Source: Pseudoxanthomonas sp.
GTDB lineage: Bacteria; Pseudomonadota; Gammaproteobacteria; Xanthomonadales; Xanthomonadaceae
Reading direction: 5' to 3'
Assembly (NCBI RefSeq): GCF_035999195.1
Contig: NZ_DASYGY010000002.1
Coordinates: 1-16,000 of the forward strand
DNA length: 16,000 bases
Below, piece after piece: positions 1 through 14,933 of the stretch. Each line of letters starts with the position of its first letter. Within the stretch, counting starts at the first letter, position 1. Below the pieces are notes generated by a model that saw nothing but the letters and a program-made list of their open reading frames with translations, ran no database searches and had not been told where the DNA came from. The position numbers and the translations under genes are program-made.

Positions 1-139
1 AGGCCTTGAACTCGCCACCGAAACGCTCCGCGCCGATCTTCGTCAGCGCCGCCGTCAGCGTCGTCTTGCCGTGGTCAACGTGACCAATCGTGCCCACGTT
101 CACGTGGGGCTTGGTGCGTTCGAACTTACCCTTTGCCAT
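1..139 (-). CDS. tuf: Elongation factor Tu, N-terminal 46 codons only (cut by window edge)
   Basis: EF-Tu is the GTPase that carries aminoacyl-tRNA to the ribosomal A site. The visible 46 residues begin MAKGKFERTKPHVNVGTIGH and contain the P-loop GHVDHGKT at residues 19-26, then the conserved KIGAERFGGEF stretch. The start is the ATG at 139-137, with an AGAGG Shine-Dalgarno about 8 bases upstream; the reading frame is open to position 1. It lies 100 bases downstream of fusA in the same direction, the usual place of the str-operon tuf copy (tufA in E. coli). Many gammaproteobacteria carry a second copy upstream of secE, which here would be outside the window. No promoter is visible in the spacer, so co-transcription with fusA is inferred. 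Identity is very secure; the rest of the gene cannot be judged. Confidence 0.98.
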   Translation of the reverse strand, partial: MAKGKFERTKPHVNVGTIGHVDHGKTTLTAALTKIGAERFGGEFKA

Positions 140-152
140 GGTCTTTACCTCT

Positions 153-234
153 GTGATTCGTGATTCGTGACTAGTGATTGGCCTGGAGCGGGACCCGTGT
201 TCTCGCGAATCACGGATCCCGGATCGCCAATCAC
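153..234. repeat. Inverted arrays of a degenerate heptamer in the fusA-tuf spacer
   Basis: Positions 153-180 are four tandem heptamers on the plus strand: GTGATTC twice, then GTGACTA, then GTGATTG. Positions 234-207 read on the minus strand give four more: GTGATTG, GCGATCC, GGGATCC and GTGATTC. The two 28-base arrays face each other across 26 bases. They give perfect 9-bp inverted pairs 174-182/226-234 and 159-167/206-214, which are mutually exclusive folds. The block fills most of the 100-base spacer between the fusA stop (240-242) and the tuf Shine-Dalgarno. From memory, similar short heptameric tandem repeats are common in intergenic DNA of Xanthomonadaceae; this was not searched. Function is unknown; an mRNA hairpin between fusA and tuf is possible. 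Confidence 0.75.
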
Positions 235-239
235 CGCTT

Positions 240-2330
<2,091 letters not shown>

Positions 2331-2401
2331 GACAGTCTCTCTTTTCTGATGGAGGGCCAGCAGGATGCGTGGGCCTTCCGTGGAGGGCGGATCTTAGATG
2401 G

Positions 2402-2494
2402 CCGAATGCCGCCTTTCGGCGGCCTTCGGAGCGGGACGCCGGAAGCGTCCCAAGGGCACCTGGATGGTGCCGAAGGCCCTTGCATTCAAGGGCC
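2402..2494 (-). promoter_or_regulatory. Four consecutive stem-loops in the rpsG-fusA spacer
   Basis: In mRNA order the 173-base spacer holds four hairpins. The first is 2494-2475, 8 bp with a 4-base loop. The second is 2471-2455, 6 bp (GGCACC/GGTGCC). The third is 2451-2433, 7 bp (GGGACGC/GCGTCCC). The fourth is 2429-2402, 11 bp with one internal mismatch and a GAAA tetraloop. None is followed by a T-run, so they do not look like intrinsic terminators. In E. coli, S7 represses its own operon by binding the rpsL-rpsG spacer; here that spacer is only 12 bases, so a control or processing element displaced into the rpsG-fusA gap is an inference. The hairpins are directly visible; their role is not. 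Confidence 0.6.
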
Positions 2495-2503
2495 CGGAGG
2501 CCG

Positions 2504-2971
2504 TTACCAGCGGTAGTGCGCGAACGCCTTGTTCGCCTCCGCCATGCGGTGGGTCTCTTCGCGCTTCTTGATGGCGCCGCCGCGGTTCTCGGAGGCATCC
2601 AGCAGCTCGGCGGCCAGCTTGCGCGGCATGGTGTTCTCGCCACGCTTGCGCGCGGACTCGATCAGCCAGCGCATCGCCAGCGCCATGCGGCGCGACGAAC
2701 GCACTTCGACCGGCACCTGGTAGGTGGCGCCGCCGACGCGGCGCGACTTCACTTCGACCGCCGGGGACACGTTGTCCAGCGCCTTCTCGACCAGTTCGAG
2801 GGCGTTGGGGTTCTTCTCGCCGATGACGTCCATGGCGCCGTAGACGATCTTCTCGGCGACCGACTTCTTGCCGCTCAGCATCACCATGTTGATGAAGCGG
2901 GCGATCGTCTGGCTGCCGTGCTTGGGGTCCGGCAGGATTTCACGTTGGGGGGCAGAGCCTTTGCGCGACAT
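2504..2971 (-). CDS. rpsG: 30S ribosomal protein S7
   Basis: S7 is a primary assembly protein of the 30S head that binds 16S rRNA and lines the E-site mRNA exit channel; in enterobacteria it is also the translational repressor of the str operon. The 155-residue product matches the usual 155-156. It starts MSRKGSAPQREILPDPKHGS and contains the conserved FINMVMLSGKKSVAEKIVYGA stretch near residues 27-47 and the VGGATYQVPVEV block near 78-89, with R/K-rich surfaces expected for rRNA binding. It ends NKAFAHYRW. The ATG at 2971-2969 lies 12 bases after the rpsL stop. Its purine-rich Shine-Dalgarno (AAGGA) overlaps that stop, suggesting translational coupling to rpsL. The gene is complete with nothing unusual seen. 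Confidence 0.99.
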   Translation of the reverse strand: MSRKGSAPQREILPDPKHGSQTIARFINMVMLSGKKSVAEKIVYGAMDVIGEKNPNALELVEKALDNVSPAVEVKSRRVGGATYQVPVEVRSSRRMALAMRWLIESARKRGENTMPRKLAAELLDASENRGGAIKKREETHRMAEANKAFAHYRW

Positions 2972-2983
2972 GATTCTTTTTCC

Positions 2984-3358
2984 TTAAGCCTTGGGACGCT
3001 TGGCGCCGTACTTGGAACGGCCCTGGCGGCGCTTGGCGACGCCCGAGGCGTCGAGCGAGCCGCGCACGGTGTGGTAGCGCACGCCCGGCAGGTCCTTCAC
3101 GCGACCGCCGCGCACGAGCACCACGGAGTGCTCCTGCAGGTTGTGGCCTTCACCGCCGATGTAGCTGATGATTTCTTCCTGGTTGGTCAGGCGCACCTTG
3201 GCGACCTTGCGAAGGGCCGAGTTCGGCTTCTTCGGGGTCGTCGTGTAGACGCGGGTGCACACGCCGCGACGCTGCGGGCAGTTGTCCAGCGCGGGCGACT
3301 GGCTCTTGTACGTGGGGGCCTGCCGCGGCTTGCGGACCAGCTGATTGACGGTTGCCAT
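2984..3358 (-). CDS. rpsL: 30S ribosomal protein S12
   Basis: S12 sits at the 30S decoding centre and controls accuracy of codon recognition; it is the classical streptomycin-resistance locus. The 124-residue protein begins MATVNQLVRKPRQ and ends YGAKRPKA, exactly the E. coli length. Lys43 and Lys88, the residues most often changed in resistant mutants, are both present (TPKKPNS at 41-47, RGGRVKDLPG at 83-92), as is Asp89, the residue methylthiolated by RimO in many bacteria. The frame is open to 3463, but the family N-terminus fixes the start at the ATG 3358-3356; a longer start would add 35 residues upstream and lie at the promoter. The Shine-Dalgarno is poor (GAAGA). It is the first gene of the str operon, with its own promoter at 3441-3470. 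Confidence 0.99.
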   Translation of the reverse strand: MATVNQLVRKPRQAPTYKSQSPALDNCPQRRGVCTRVYTTTPKKPNSALRKVAKVRLTNQEEIISYIGGEGHNLQEHSVVLVRGGRVKDLPGVRYHTVRGSLDASGVAKRRQGRSKYGAKRPKA

Positions 3359-3375
3359 AGTGGATTCTTCGTGTG

Positions 3376-3389
3376 AAGGCCGGAGCCTT
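3376..3389 (-). promoter_or_regulatory. Small UNCG-tetraloop hairpin just upstream of rpsL
   Basis: The mRNA reads AAGGC-TCCG-GCCTT, a 5-bp stem closed by a C(UCCG)G loop of the very stable UNCG class. It ends 17 bases before the rpsL ATG, next to the weak Shine-Dalgarno. A second 5-bp hairpin with a 5-base loop (3426-3412) lies upstream in the same leader. These could shape ribosome access or stabilise the 5' end; this is inference. Confidence 0.5.
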
Positions 3390-3440
3390 GTTTGACATGA
3401 AAACGAAGGCAGGCCGCAAGACGGCCCACCTAGACGGAAA

Positions 3441-3470
3441 AGTATAGCCGGCAACCCGCCCAACCGTCAA
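3441..3470 (-). promoter_or_regulatory. Sigma-70-type promoter of the str operon (rpsL-rpsG-fusA-tuf)
   Basis: On the minus strand, a -35 box TTGACG (3470-3465) and a -10 box TATACT (3446-3441) are separated by 18 bases. Both are 5 of 6 matches to the consensus. The expected transcription start is near 3434, giving a leader of about 75 bases before rpsL. It lies downstream of the rpoC terminator, so rpsL-rpsG-fusA-tuf can be expressed independently of rpoBC. Confidence 0.82.
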
Positions 3471-3522
3471 CGCGACGGGGGTGGGTGCCTGCCAACTGAC
3501 TGTGATCCCGCCCTTCCTGGGC

Positions 3523-3554
3523 CGAAAACGAGGCGCGTCCTGCGCCTCTTTTCG
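3523..3554. terminator. Bidirectional intrinsic terminator after rpoC
   Basis: A perfect 7-bp GC stem (GAGGCGC/GCGCCTC, 3530-3536 and 3542-3548) with a 5-base loop is flanked by CGAAAAC on one side and TTTTCG on the other. On the minus strand the stem is followed by GTTTTCGG, and the preceding AAAA can pair with it. It begins about 38 bases after the rpoC stop and precedes the str promoter, so it most likely ends the rpoBC transcript. Confidence 0.85.
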
Positions 3555-3562
3555 TGGTCTGG

Positions 3563-3580
3563 GACGGCCCAGGGGCCGTC
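3563..3580 (-). other. Short GC hairpin between the rpoC stop and the terminator
   Basis: GACGGCC pairs with GGCCGTC over 7 bp, optionally 8 with a very tight loop, starting 12 bases after the rpoC stop codon. No T-run follows. It could protect the 3' end of the rpoC message or assist the terminator at 3523-3554. Confidence 0.55.
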
Positions 3581-3592
3581 AGGTCGTACGGT

Positions 3593-7825
<4,233 letters not shown>

Positions 7826-7880
7826 GGTGTTTCTCCGTCAGGAGGAATCTTGGTCGATGGCGGGATGACCGGAGTCAATC

Positions 7881-7910
7881 GGCGCAGCGGCAGGTCAGTG
7901 CCGCCGCGCC
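7881..7910 (-). promoter_or_regulatory. 12-bp hairpin in the rpoB-rpoC spacer
   Basis: Eight bases after the rpoB stop the mRNA can form a 12-bp stem (7910-7899 with 7892-7881) around a 6-base CTGACC loop. The only non-Watson-Crick position is a G-U pair on the transcribed mRNA sense; on the other strand it would be an A-C mismatch. No T-run follows, so it is not an intrinsic terminator. A role in RNA processing or in protecting the rpoB end is inferred. Confidence 0.65.
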
Positions 7911-7917
7911 CTATCGG

Positions 7918-12069
<4,152 letters not shown>

Positions 12070-12145
12070 GTGACTGTGCCTCTGGCAGCGTGGGGCGCGC
12101 GTCCGCGACCGCACGGGGGACATTCTTTCGAACGGGGGAATTTCC

Positions 12146-12202
12146 AGTTGGAAGTCGCTGGTATTGCCGGCACCAGCACGCCTTCTGCCGCTACTTCCAA
12201 CT
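12146..12202 (-). repeat. Branched inverted repeat in the rplL-rpoB spacer
   Basis: A perfect 10-bp inverted repeat, AGTTGGAAGT (12146-12155) and ACTTCCAACT (12193-12202), encloses a second perfect 6-bp stem, GCTGGT (12157-12162) and ACCAGC (12172-12177). In the mRNA this gives an extended double-stranded element about 75 bases upstream of the rpoB start. In E. coli the rplL-rpoB spacer holds an RNase III cleavage hairpin; an analogous role is possible but unproven. It could also be a dispersed intergenic repeat. Confidence 0.6.
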
Positions 12203-12240
12203 ACAAACTCGCGTTTACATCGCTACGCGTTGAAACGACC

Positions 12241-12269
12241 GAAGGCCAGGGGCTTTCGCCCCCGGCCTC
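12241..12269 (-). terminator. Attenuator-like hairpin between rplL and rpoB
   Basis: The mRNA forms a stem of about 12 bp with two G-U pairs and a GAAA tetraloop, GGGGGC-GAAA-GCCCCT being its core. It starts about 36 bases after the rplL stop. Only CGGTCGTTTC follows, so the U-tract is poor and read-through is expected. In E. coli a partial terminator at this place lowers rpoBC expression relative to rplJL; the same role is inferred here from position and shape. Confidence 0.6.
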
Positions 12270-12305
12270 GGGTTGTCGCCTGAGTGAACCGGCGACGGAT
12301 ACGAC

Positions 12306-12677
12306 TTACTTGACTTCGACGCTCGCACCAGCGGCTTCGAGATCCTTCTTGAACTTGTCGGCATCTTCCTTCGACACGCCTTCCTTCAGCACGCCACCGG
12401 CCTCGGTGAGGTCCTTGGCTTCCTTCAGGCCCAGGCCGGTGATGGCGCGGACGGCCTTGATGACGTCGACCTTCTTGGCACCGGCGTCCTTCAGGACGAT
12501 GGTGAACTCGGTCTGCTCTTCGACCGGGGCGGCAGCGGCGGCCGGGCCGGCAGCAGCGGCGACCGGGGCGGCGGCGGAGACGCCGAACTTCTCTTCGATG
12601 GCCTTGACCAGCTCCATCACTTCCATCAAGGTCTTGCCGGCAATGGCGTCGACGATCTGTTCGTTGGAAAGGGACAT
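12306..12677 (-). CDS. rplL: 50S ribosomal protein L7/L12
   Basis: L12 dimers form the flexible stalk that recruits and activates EF-G, EF-Tu, IF2 and release factors. The 123-residue product has the standard three-part layout. An N-terminal dimerisation and L10-binding helical region covers about 1-33 (SNEQIVDAIAGKTLMEVMEL). An Ala/Pro/Gly-rich hinge covers about 34-53. A globular C-terminal domain with the factor-binding, Lys-rich stretch AGAKKVDVIKAVRAITGLGL covers about 65-84. It ends GASVEVK. The ATG at 12677-12675 has an AAAGG-type Shine-Dalgarno. It follows rplJ by 60 bases, a gap holding a small 5-bp hairpin (12721-12709), and precedes the attenuator-like hairpin. It is acidic and complete, as expected. 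Confidence 0.99.
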   Translation of the reverse strand: MSLSNEQIVDAIAGKTLMEVMELVKAIEEKFGVSAAAPVAAAAGPAAAAAPVEEQTEFTIVLKDAGAKKVDVIKAVRAITGLGLKEAKDLTEAGGVLKEGVSKEDADKFKKDLEAAGASVEVK

Positions 12678-12737
12678 TGTGTTTACCTTTGGAAATTATC
12701 TGGGATTAGGGTTCGTAGAACCGTAAAGACGTCGAAC

Positions 12738-13274
12738 TCAGGCTTCGGCCGGGGCTTCCGCAGCGGCTTCCGCCGGTGCTTCGCCACCACCCTGCTGATC
12801 GGCCACGGCCTTGACGGCGCGGGCGAACATGGATGCGGGTTCGGCCAGCACGCGGGCCAGCATGGCCAGCGCCTGATCGCGGGTCGGCAGCGACGCCAGG
12901 ACGTCCACATGGCTGGCCGGATACAGCTGGCCACCCACGGACACGACCTTCGGCTGAAGCTTGTCGTTGCCCTTGGCGAACTCCTTGATCAGGCGGCCGG
13001 CGGCGCCGGGCTCCTCGGTCGAAAACGCATACAGCAGCGGACCGACGAGCTTGTCCTGGACAACCTCGAACTCGGTACCGGCGATGGCGCGCACGGCCAG
13101 GGTGTTCTTGACAACCTTCAAGAACACACCAGTCTCGCGGGCCTTCTTGCGCATCGCGGTCATTTGGCTGACCGTGGTGCCTGCGTATTCGGCAGCGACC
13201 AGGGAGTGCGCCTTGGCGGCGACGTCTGCCAGTTCGGCGACTACTTCTTGCTTCTGGGACAGATTGAGAGCCAT
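12738..13274 (-). CDS. rplJ: 50S ribosomal protein L10
   Basis: L10 anchors the L12 dimers to the ribosome base with L11; the L10-L12 complex also represses its own message in E. coli. The 178-residue product begins MALNLSQKQEVVAELADVAAKAHSLV. It carries the conserved N-terminal rRNA-binding region with the MTAMRKKARETGVFLKVVKN segment near residues 38-57. A long C-terminal helix of roughly 130-163 (TRDQALAMLARVLAEPASMF) is where L12 dimers bind, and an Ala/Glu-rich tail follows. The frame is open upstream to 13601, but that 109-residue extension runs through the leader and repeat DNA and has no L10 similarity. The ATG 13274-13272 has a strong Shine-Dalgarno (GAGGAG). Its leader at 13275-13404 is structured. 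Confidence 0.98.
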   Translation of the reverse strand: MALNLSQKQEVVAELADVAAKAHSLVAAEYAGTTVSQMTAMRKKARETGVFLKVVKNTLAVRAIAGTEFEVVQDKLVGPLLYAFSTEEPGAAGRLIKEFAKGNDKLQPKVVSVGGQLYPASHVDVLASLPTRDQALAMLARVLAEPASMFARAVKAVADQQGGGEAPAEAAAEAPAEA

Positions 13275-13404
13275 ACACTCCTCACTTATTGACTCCGCTC
13301 GCGGCTCCTGCCGTTCGCGGTCCTGGACGGCGTCCATCCTGGATGCCGGGGACTTGCGGTCCCGTCGGTGGCCTGTCTGACTGGCCGGCCTTGCGGCCAG
13401 CACC
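13275..13404 (-). promoter_or_regulatory. Structured rplJ leader, probable L10 autoregulatory leader
   Basis: The mRNA has a helix GGTG (13370-13367 side) with CACC (13404-13401 side) stacked on CTGGCC/GGCCAG (13386-13381 and 13400-13395), with a 10-base one-sided bulge (13380-13371) that includes AGACAG. A second hairpin GGGAC/GTCCC lies at 13363-13349, and a small TGGAC/GTCCA hairpin lies at 13335-13323. L10(L12) binds a leader of this size and position in E. coli and Firmicutes to shut down rplJL. The assignment rests on position, length and the bulged helix, not on a covariance-model match. Confidence 0.55.
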
Positions 13405-13472
13405 AGAAAACTTCCAGAAGGCGGCACCATCTGCGCAGGCGCACTCCCATGCGGGGGTGGATTAAGCGATCC

Positions 13473-13501
13473 CGCTAGCCACGACGGCGATTCCCTGCCA
13501 A
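13473..13501 (-). promoter_or_regulatory. Weak candidate promoter for rplJL
   Basis: A TTGGCA -35-like box (13501-13496) is followed after 17 bases by CTAGCG (13478-13473), a poor -10. A better-looking hexamer CTTAAT (13466-13461) has no -35 at the right distance. A separate rplJ promoter is known in E. coli, so one is expected in this gap, but the exact site is uncertain. Confidence 0.25.
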
Positions 13502-13534
13502 CACGAGCCTCCGTGCCCGTCGTCGTTGCGCGCT

Positions 13535-13550
13535 GACCGCACCTGCGGTC
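13535..13550. other. Short hairpin upstream of the rplJ promoter region
   Basis: GACCGCA (13535-13541) and TGCGGTC (13544-13550) form a perfect inverted repeat with a tight loop, realistically 6 bp around 4 bases. The stretch 13505-13610 around it holds no gene that I can support. Its spurious translation resembles repeat-derived peptides, so it may belong to the adjacent repeat element. Confidence 0.4.
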
Positions 13551-13610
13551 TTTGACGGCTGTCGCTTGCACCGGGACCCCGGCCTGGGCGACTGCCCTCA
13601 AAATTTTTTG

Positions 13611-13729
13611 CCGTCGTTCCCGCGAAAGCGGGAACCCGGCGACTTTCTTTTCTCCGGTGACTCAAAGCTCGAGTCACTGGATCCCCGCTTGAGCAGCCAT
13701 TCGGCTGCCAAAAGCCGCGGGGATGACGG
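13611..13729. repeat. Palindromic intergenic repeat element between rplA and rplJ
   Basis: The 119-base element has imperfect terminal inverted repeats: CCGTCGTTCCC (13611-13621) and GGGGATGACGG (13719-13729), which pair fully if two G-U pairs are allowed. Inside are three stems: a perfect 8-bp stem GTTCCCGC/GCGGGAAC with a GAAA loop (13616-13635); GTGACTC/GAGTCAC (13657-13663, 13671-13677); and CCCCGC/GCGGGG (13683-13688, 13717-13722) enclosing GCAGCC/GGCTGC. The CCCGCGAAAGCGGG core is, from memory, typical of dispersed intergenic repeats in Xanthomonadaceae and resembles the neisserial dRS3 core; this was not searched. No transposase is present. It lies between rplA and the rplJ leader. Confidence 0.7.
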
Positions 13730-13739
13730 ACTGACAAAG

Positions 13740-13758
13740 CCGCGCGCTTTGCGCGCGG
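13740..13758 (-). terminator. Possible terminator of the rplKA transcript
   Basis: A perfect 8-bp GC stem (CCGCGCGC/GCGCGCGG) with a 3-base AAA loop begins about 9 bases after the rplA stop. It is followed in the mRNA by CTTTGTC, a short and imperfect U-tract, so it may terminate only partly or mainly protect the 3' end. Confidence 0.45.
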
Positions 13759-13767
13759 GTCAGTTCG

Positions 13768-14466
13768 TCACTTCAGGGACAGCGAGGACTGGTCGACGGT
13801 CACGCCGGGGCCCATGGTCGAGCTGACCGAGATCTTCTGCAGGTACTGACCCTTGGAGGTGGCCGGCTTGGCCTTCACCAGGTCGATCAGCAGCGCCTGC
13901 AGGTTCGACTTCAGCGCTTCGTCCTCGAAGCTGGCCTTGCCGATGGTGCAGTGGATGATGCCGGCCTTGTCGGTGCGGTAGCGCACCTGGCCCGACTTGG
14001 CGTTCTTGACCGCCTCGGCCGGGTTCGGCGACACGGTGCCGACCTTCGGGTTCGGCATCAGGCCGCGCGGGCCCAGCACCGTACCCAGCTTGCCGACCAC
14101 GCGCATCGCGTCCGGCGTGGCGATGACCACGTCGTAGTTGATGTCGCCGGCCAGCATCTTCTCGGCCAGGTCGTCCATGCCGACGGCTTCGGCGCCAGCG
14201 GCGGCGGCTTCGTCGGCCTTGGCGCCGGCCGGGGCGAACACCGCCACGCGGACCGACTTGCCGGTGCCGGCGGGCAGCACGGTCGAACCGCGCACCTGCT
14301 GGTCGGACTTCTTGGCATCCACGCCCAGGCGCACGGCGACGTCAACGGACTCGACGAACTTGGACTTGACCGCGGTCTTGACGATCTTCAGGGCCTCGTC
14401 AATGGCGTACGCCTTGCCGGGGGTCACGGCGGCCAGGATGGCCTTCTGTCGCTTGTTCTGTGCCAT
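13768..14466 (-). CDS. rplA: 50S ribosomal protein L1
   Basis: L1 forms the mobile L1 stalk that moves deacylated tRNA out of the E site, and in many bacteria it represses the rplKA message. The 232-residue product has the usual length. It begins MAQNKRQKAILAAVTPGK. It holds the L1 signature LGTVLGPRGLMPNPKVGTV at residues 127-145, with the conserved SGQVRYRTDKAGIIHCTIGK stretch in the C-terminal part of domain I near 159-178. It ends VTVDQSSLSLK. The ATG 14466-14464 lies 3 bases after the rplK stop, with a GAGGG Shine-Dalgarno overlapping the end of rplK, so translational coupling is very likely. Downstream there is a GC hairpin and then the repeat-bearing 493-base gap. Confidence 0.99.
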   Translation of the reverse strand: MAQNKRQKAILAAVTPGKAYAIDEALKIVKTAVKSKFVESVDVAVRLGVDAKKSDQQVRGSTVLPAGTGKSVRVAVFAPAGAKADEAAAAGAEAVGMDDLAEKMLAGDINYDVVIATPDAMRVVGKLGTVLGPRGLMPNPKVGTVSPNPAEAVKNAKSGQVRYRTDKAGIIHCTIGKASFEDEALKSNLQALLIDLVKAKPATSKGQYLQKISVSSTMGPGVTVDQSSLSLK

Positions 14467-14469
14467 CTC

Positions 14470-14898
14470 TTAACCCTCTACCGTCAGGCCCATGGAGCGG
14501 GCCGAGCCCGCGATCGTGCGCACCGCTGCGTCCAGGTCGGCCGCGGTCAGGTCGGGTTCCTTCGCCTTGGCGATGTCCTCGAGCTGCTTGCGGGTGACCT
14601 TGCCCACCTTCTCGGTGTTCGGGCGCTTGGAGCCGGACGTGATGCCGACGGCCTTCTTCAGCAGGATCGACGCCGGCGGCGTCTTCGTGATGAAGGTGAA
14701 GGTACGGTCGGAATAGGCCGTGATGACCACCGGAATCGGCAGGCCCGGCTCCAGCTTCTGCGTGGCGGCGTTGAAGGCCTTGCAGAATTCCATGATGTTC
14801 AGGCCGCGCTGACCCAGCGCAGGACCGACCGGCGGCGAGGGGTTGGCCTGACCGGCCTTCACCTGCAGCTTGATGTAACCGACAACTTTCTTTGCCAT
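14470..14898 (-). CDS. rplK: 50S ribosomal protein L11
   Basis: L11 binds the GTPase-associated centre of 23S rRNA at the base of the L12 stalk, takes part in factor turnover, and is needed for RelA activation by uncharged tRNA. The 142-residue product matches the family. Its N-terminal domain starts MAKKVVGYIKLQVKAGQANP and has the proline-rich PSPPVGPALGQRG segment (20-32), the thiostrepton-contact region. Lys3 and Lys40 lie where PrmA methylates in E. coli. The C-terminal rRNA-binding domain spans about 72-142 and ends RSMGLTVEG. The ATG 14898-14896 has GGAGAG about 9 bases upstream. It leads the rplKA unit, 201 bases after nusG, with its own promoter and leader. Confidence 0.99.
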   Translation of the reverse strand: MAKKVVGYIKLQVKAGQANPSPPVGPALGQRGLNIMEFCKAFNAATQKLEPGLPIPVVITAYSDRTFTFITKTPPASILLKKAVGITSGSKRPNTEKVGKVTRKQLEDIAKAKEPDLTAADLDAAVRTIAGSARSMGLTVEG

Positions 14899-14933
14899 GT
14901 GAGTACTCTCCGGGTGCTAGCGCCTGGGTGACA

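Noticed and set aside
3359..3463. 35-residue N-terminal extension of rpsL
   Set aside because: It would start at the promoter's -10 region, upstream of the expected transcript start, and S12 is 124 residues from the ATG at 3358.
12070..12123. 18-residue N-terminal extension of rpoB
   Set aside because: Arg-rich and unlike beta subunits; the ATG at 12069 has a Shine-Dalgarno and gives the family N-terminus.
13321..13343. 7-base direct repeat TCCTGGA, twice in 23 bases of the rplJ leader
   Set aside because: Too short to be meaningful, and explained by the adjacent small hairpin.
13275..13601. 109-residue N-terminal extension of rplJ
   Set aside because: It would translate the leader and flanking noncoding DNA; the ATG at 13274 has a strong Shine-Dalgarno and gives the normal L10 start.
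13462..13737. A 91-codon minus-strand open frame in the rplA-rplJ gap
   Set aside because: Its translation contains VPAFAGTT- and RSARNDD-like strings, which come from translating palindromic intergenic repeats. It covers the repeat element and the candidate promoter and has no family similarity.
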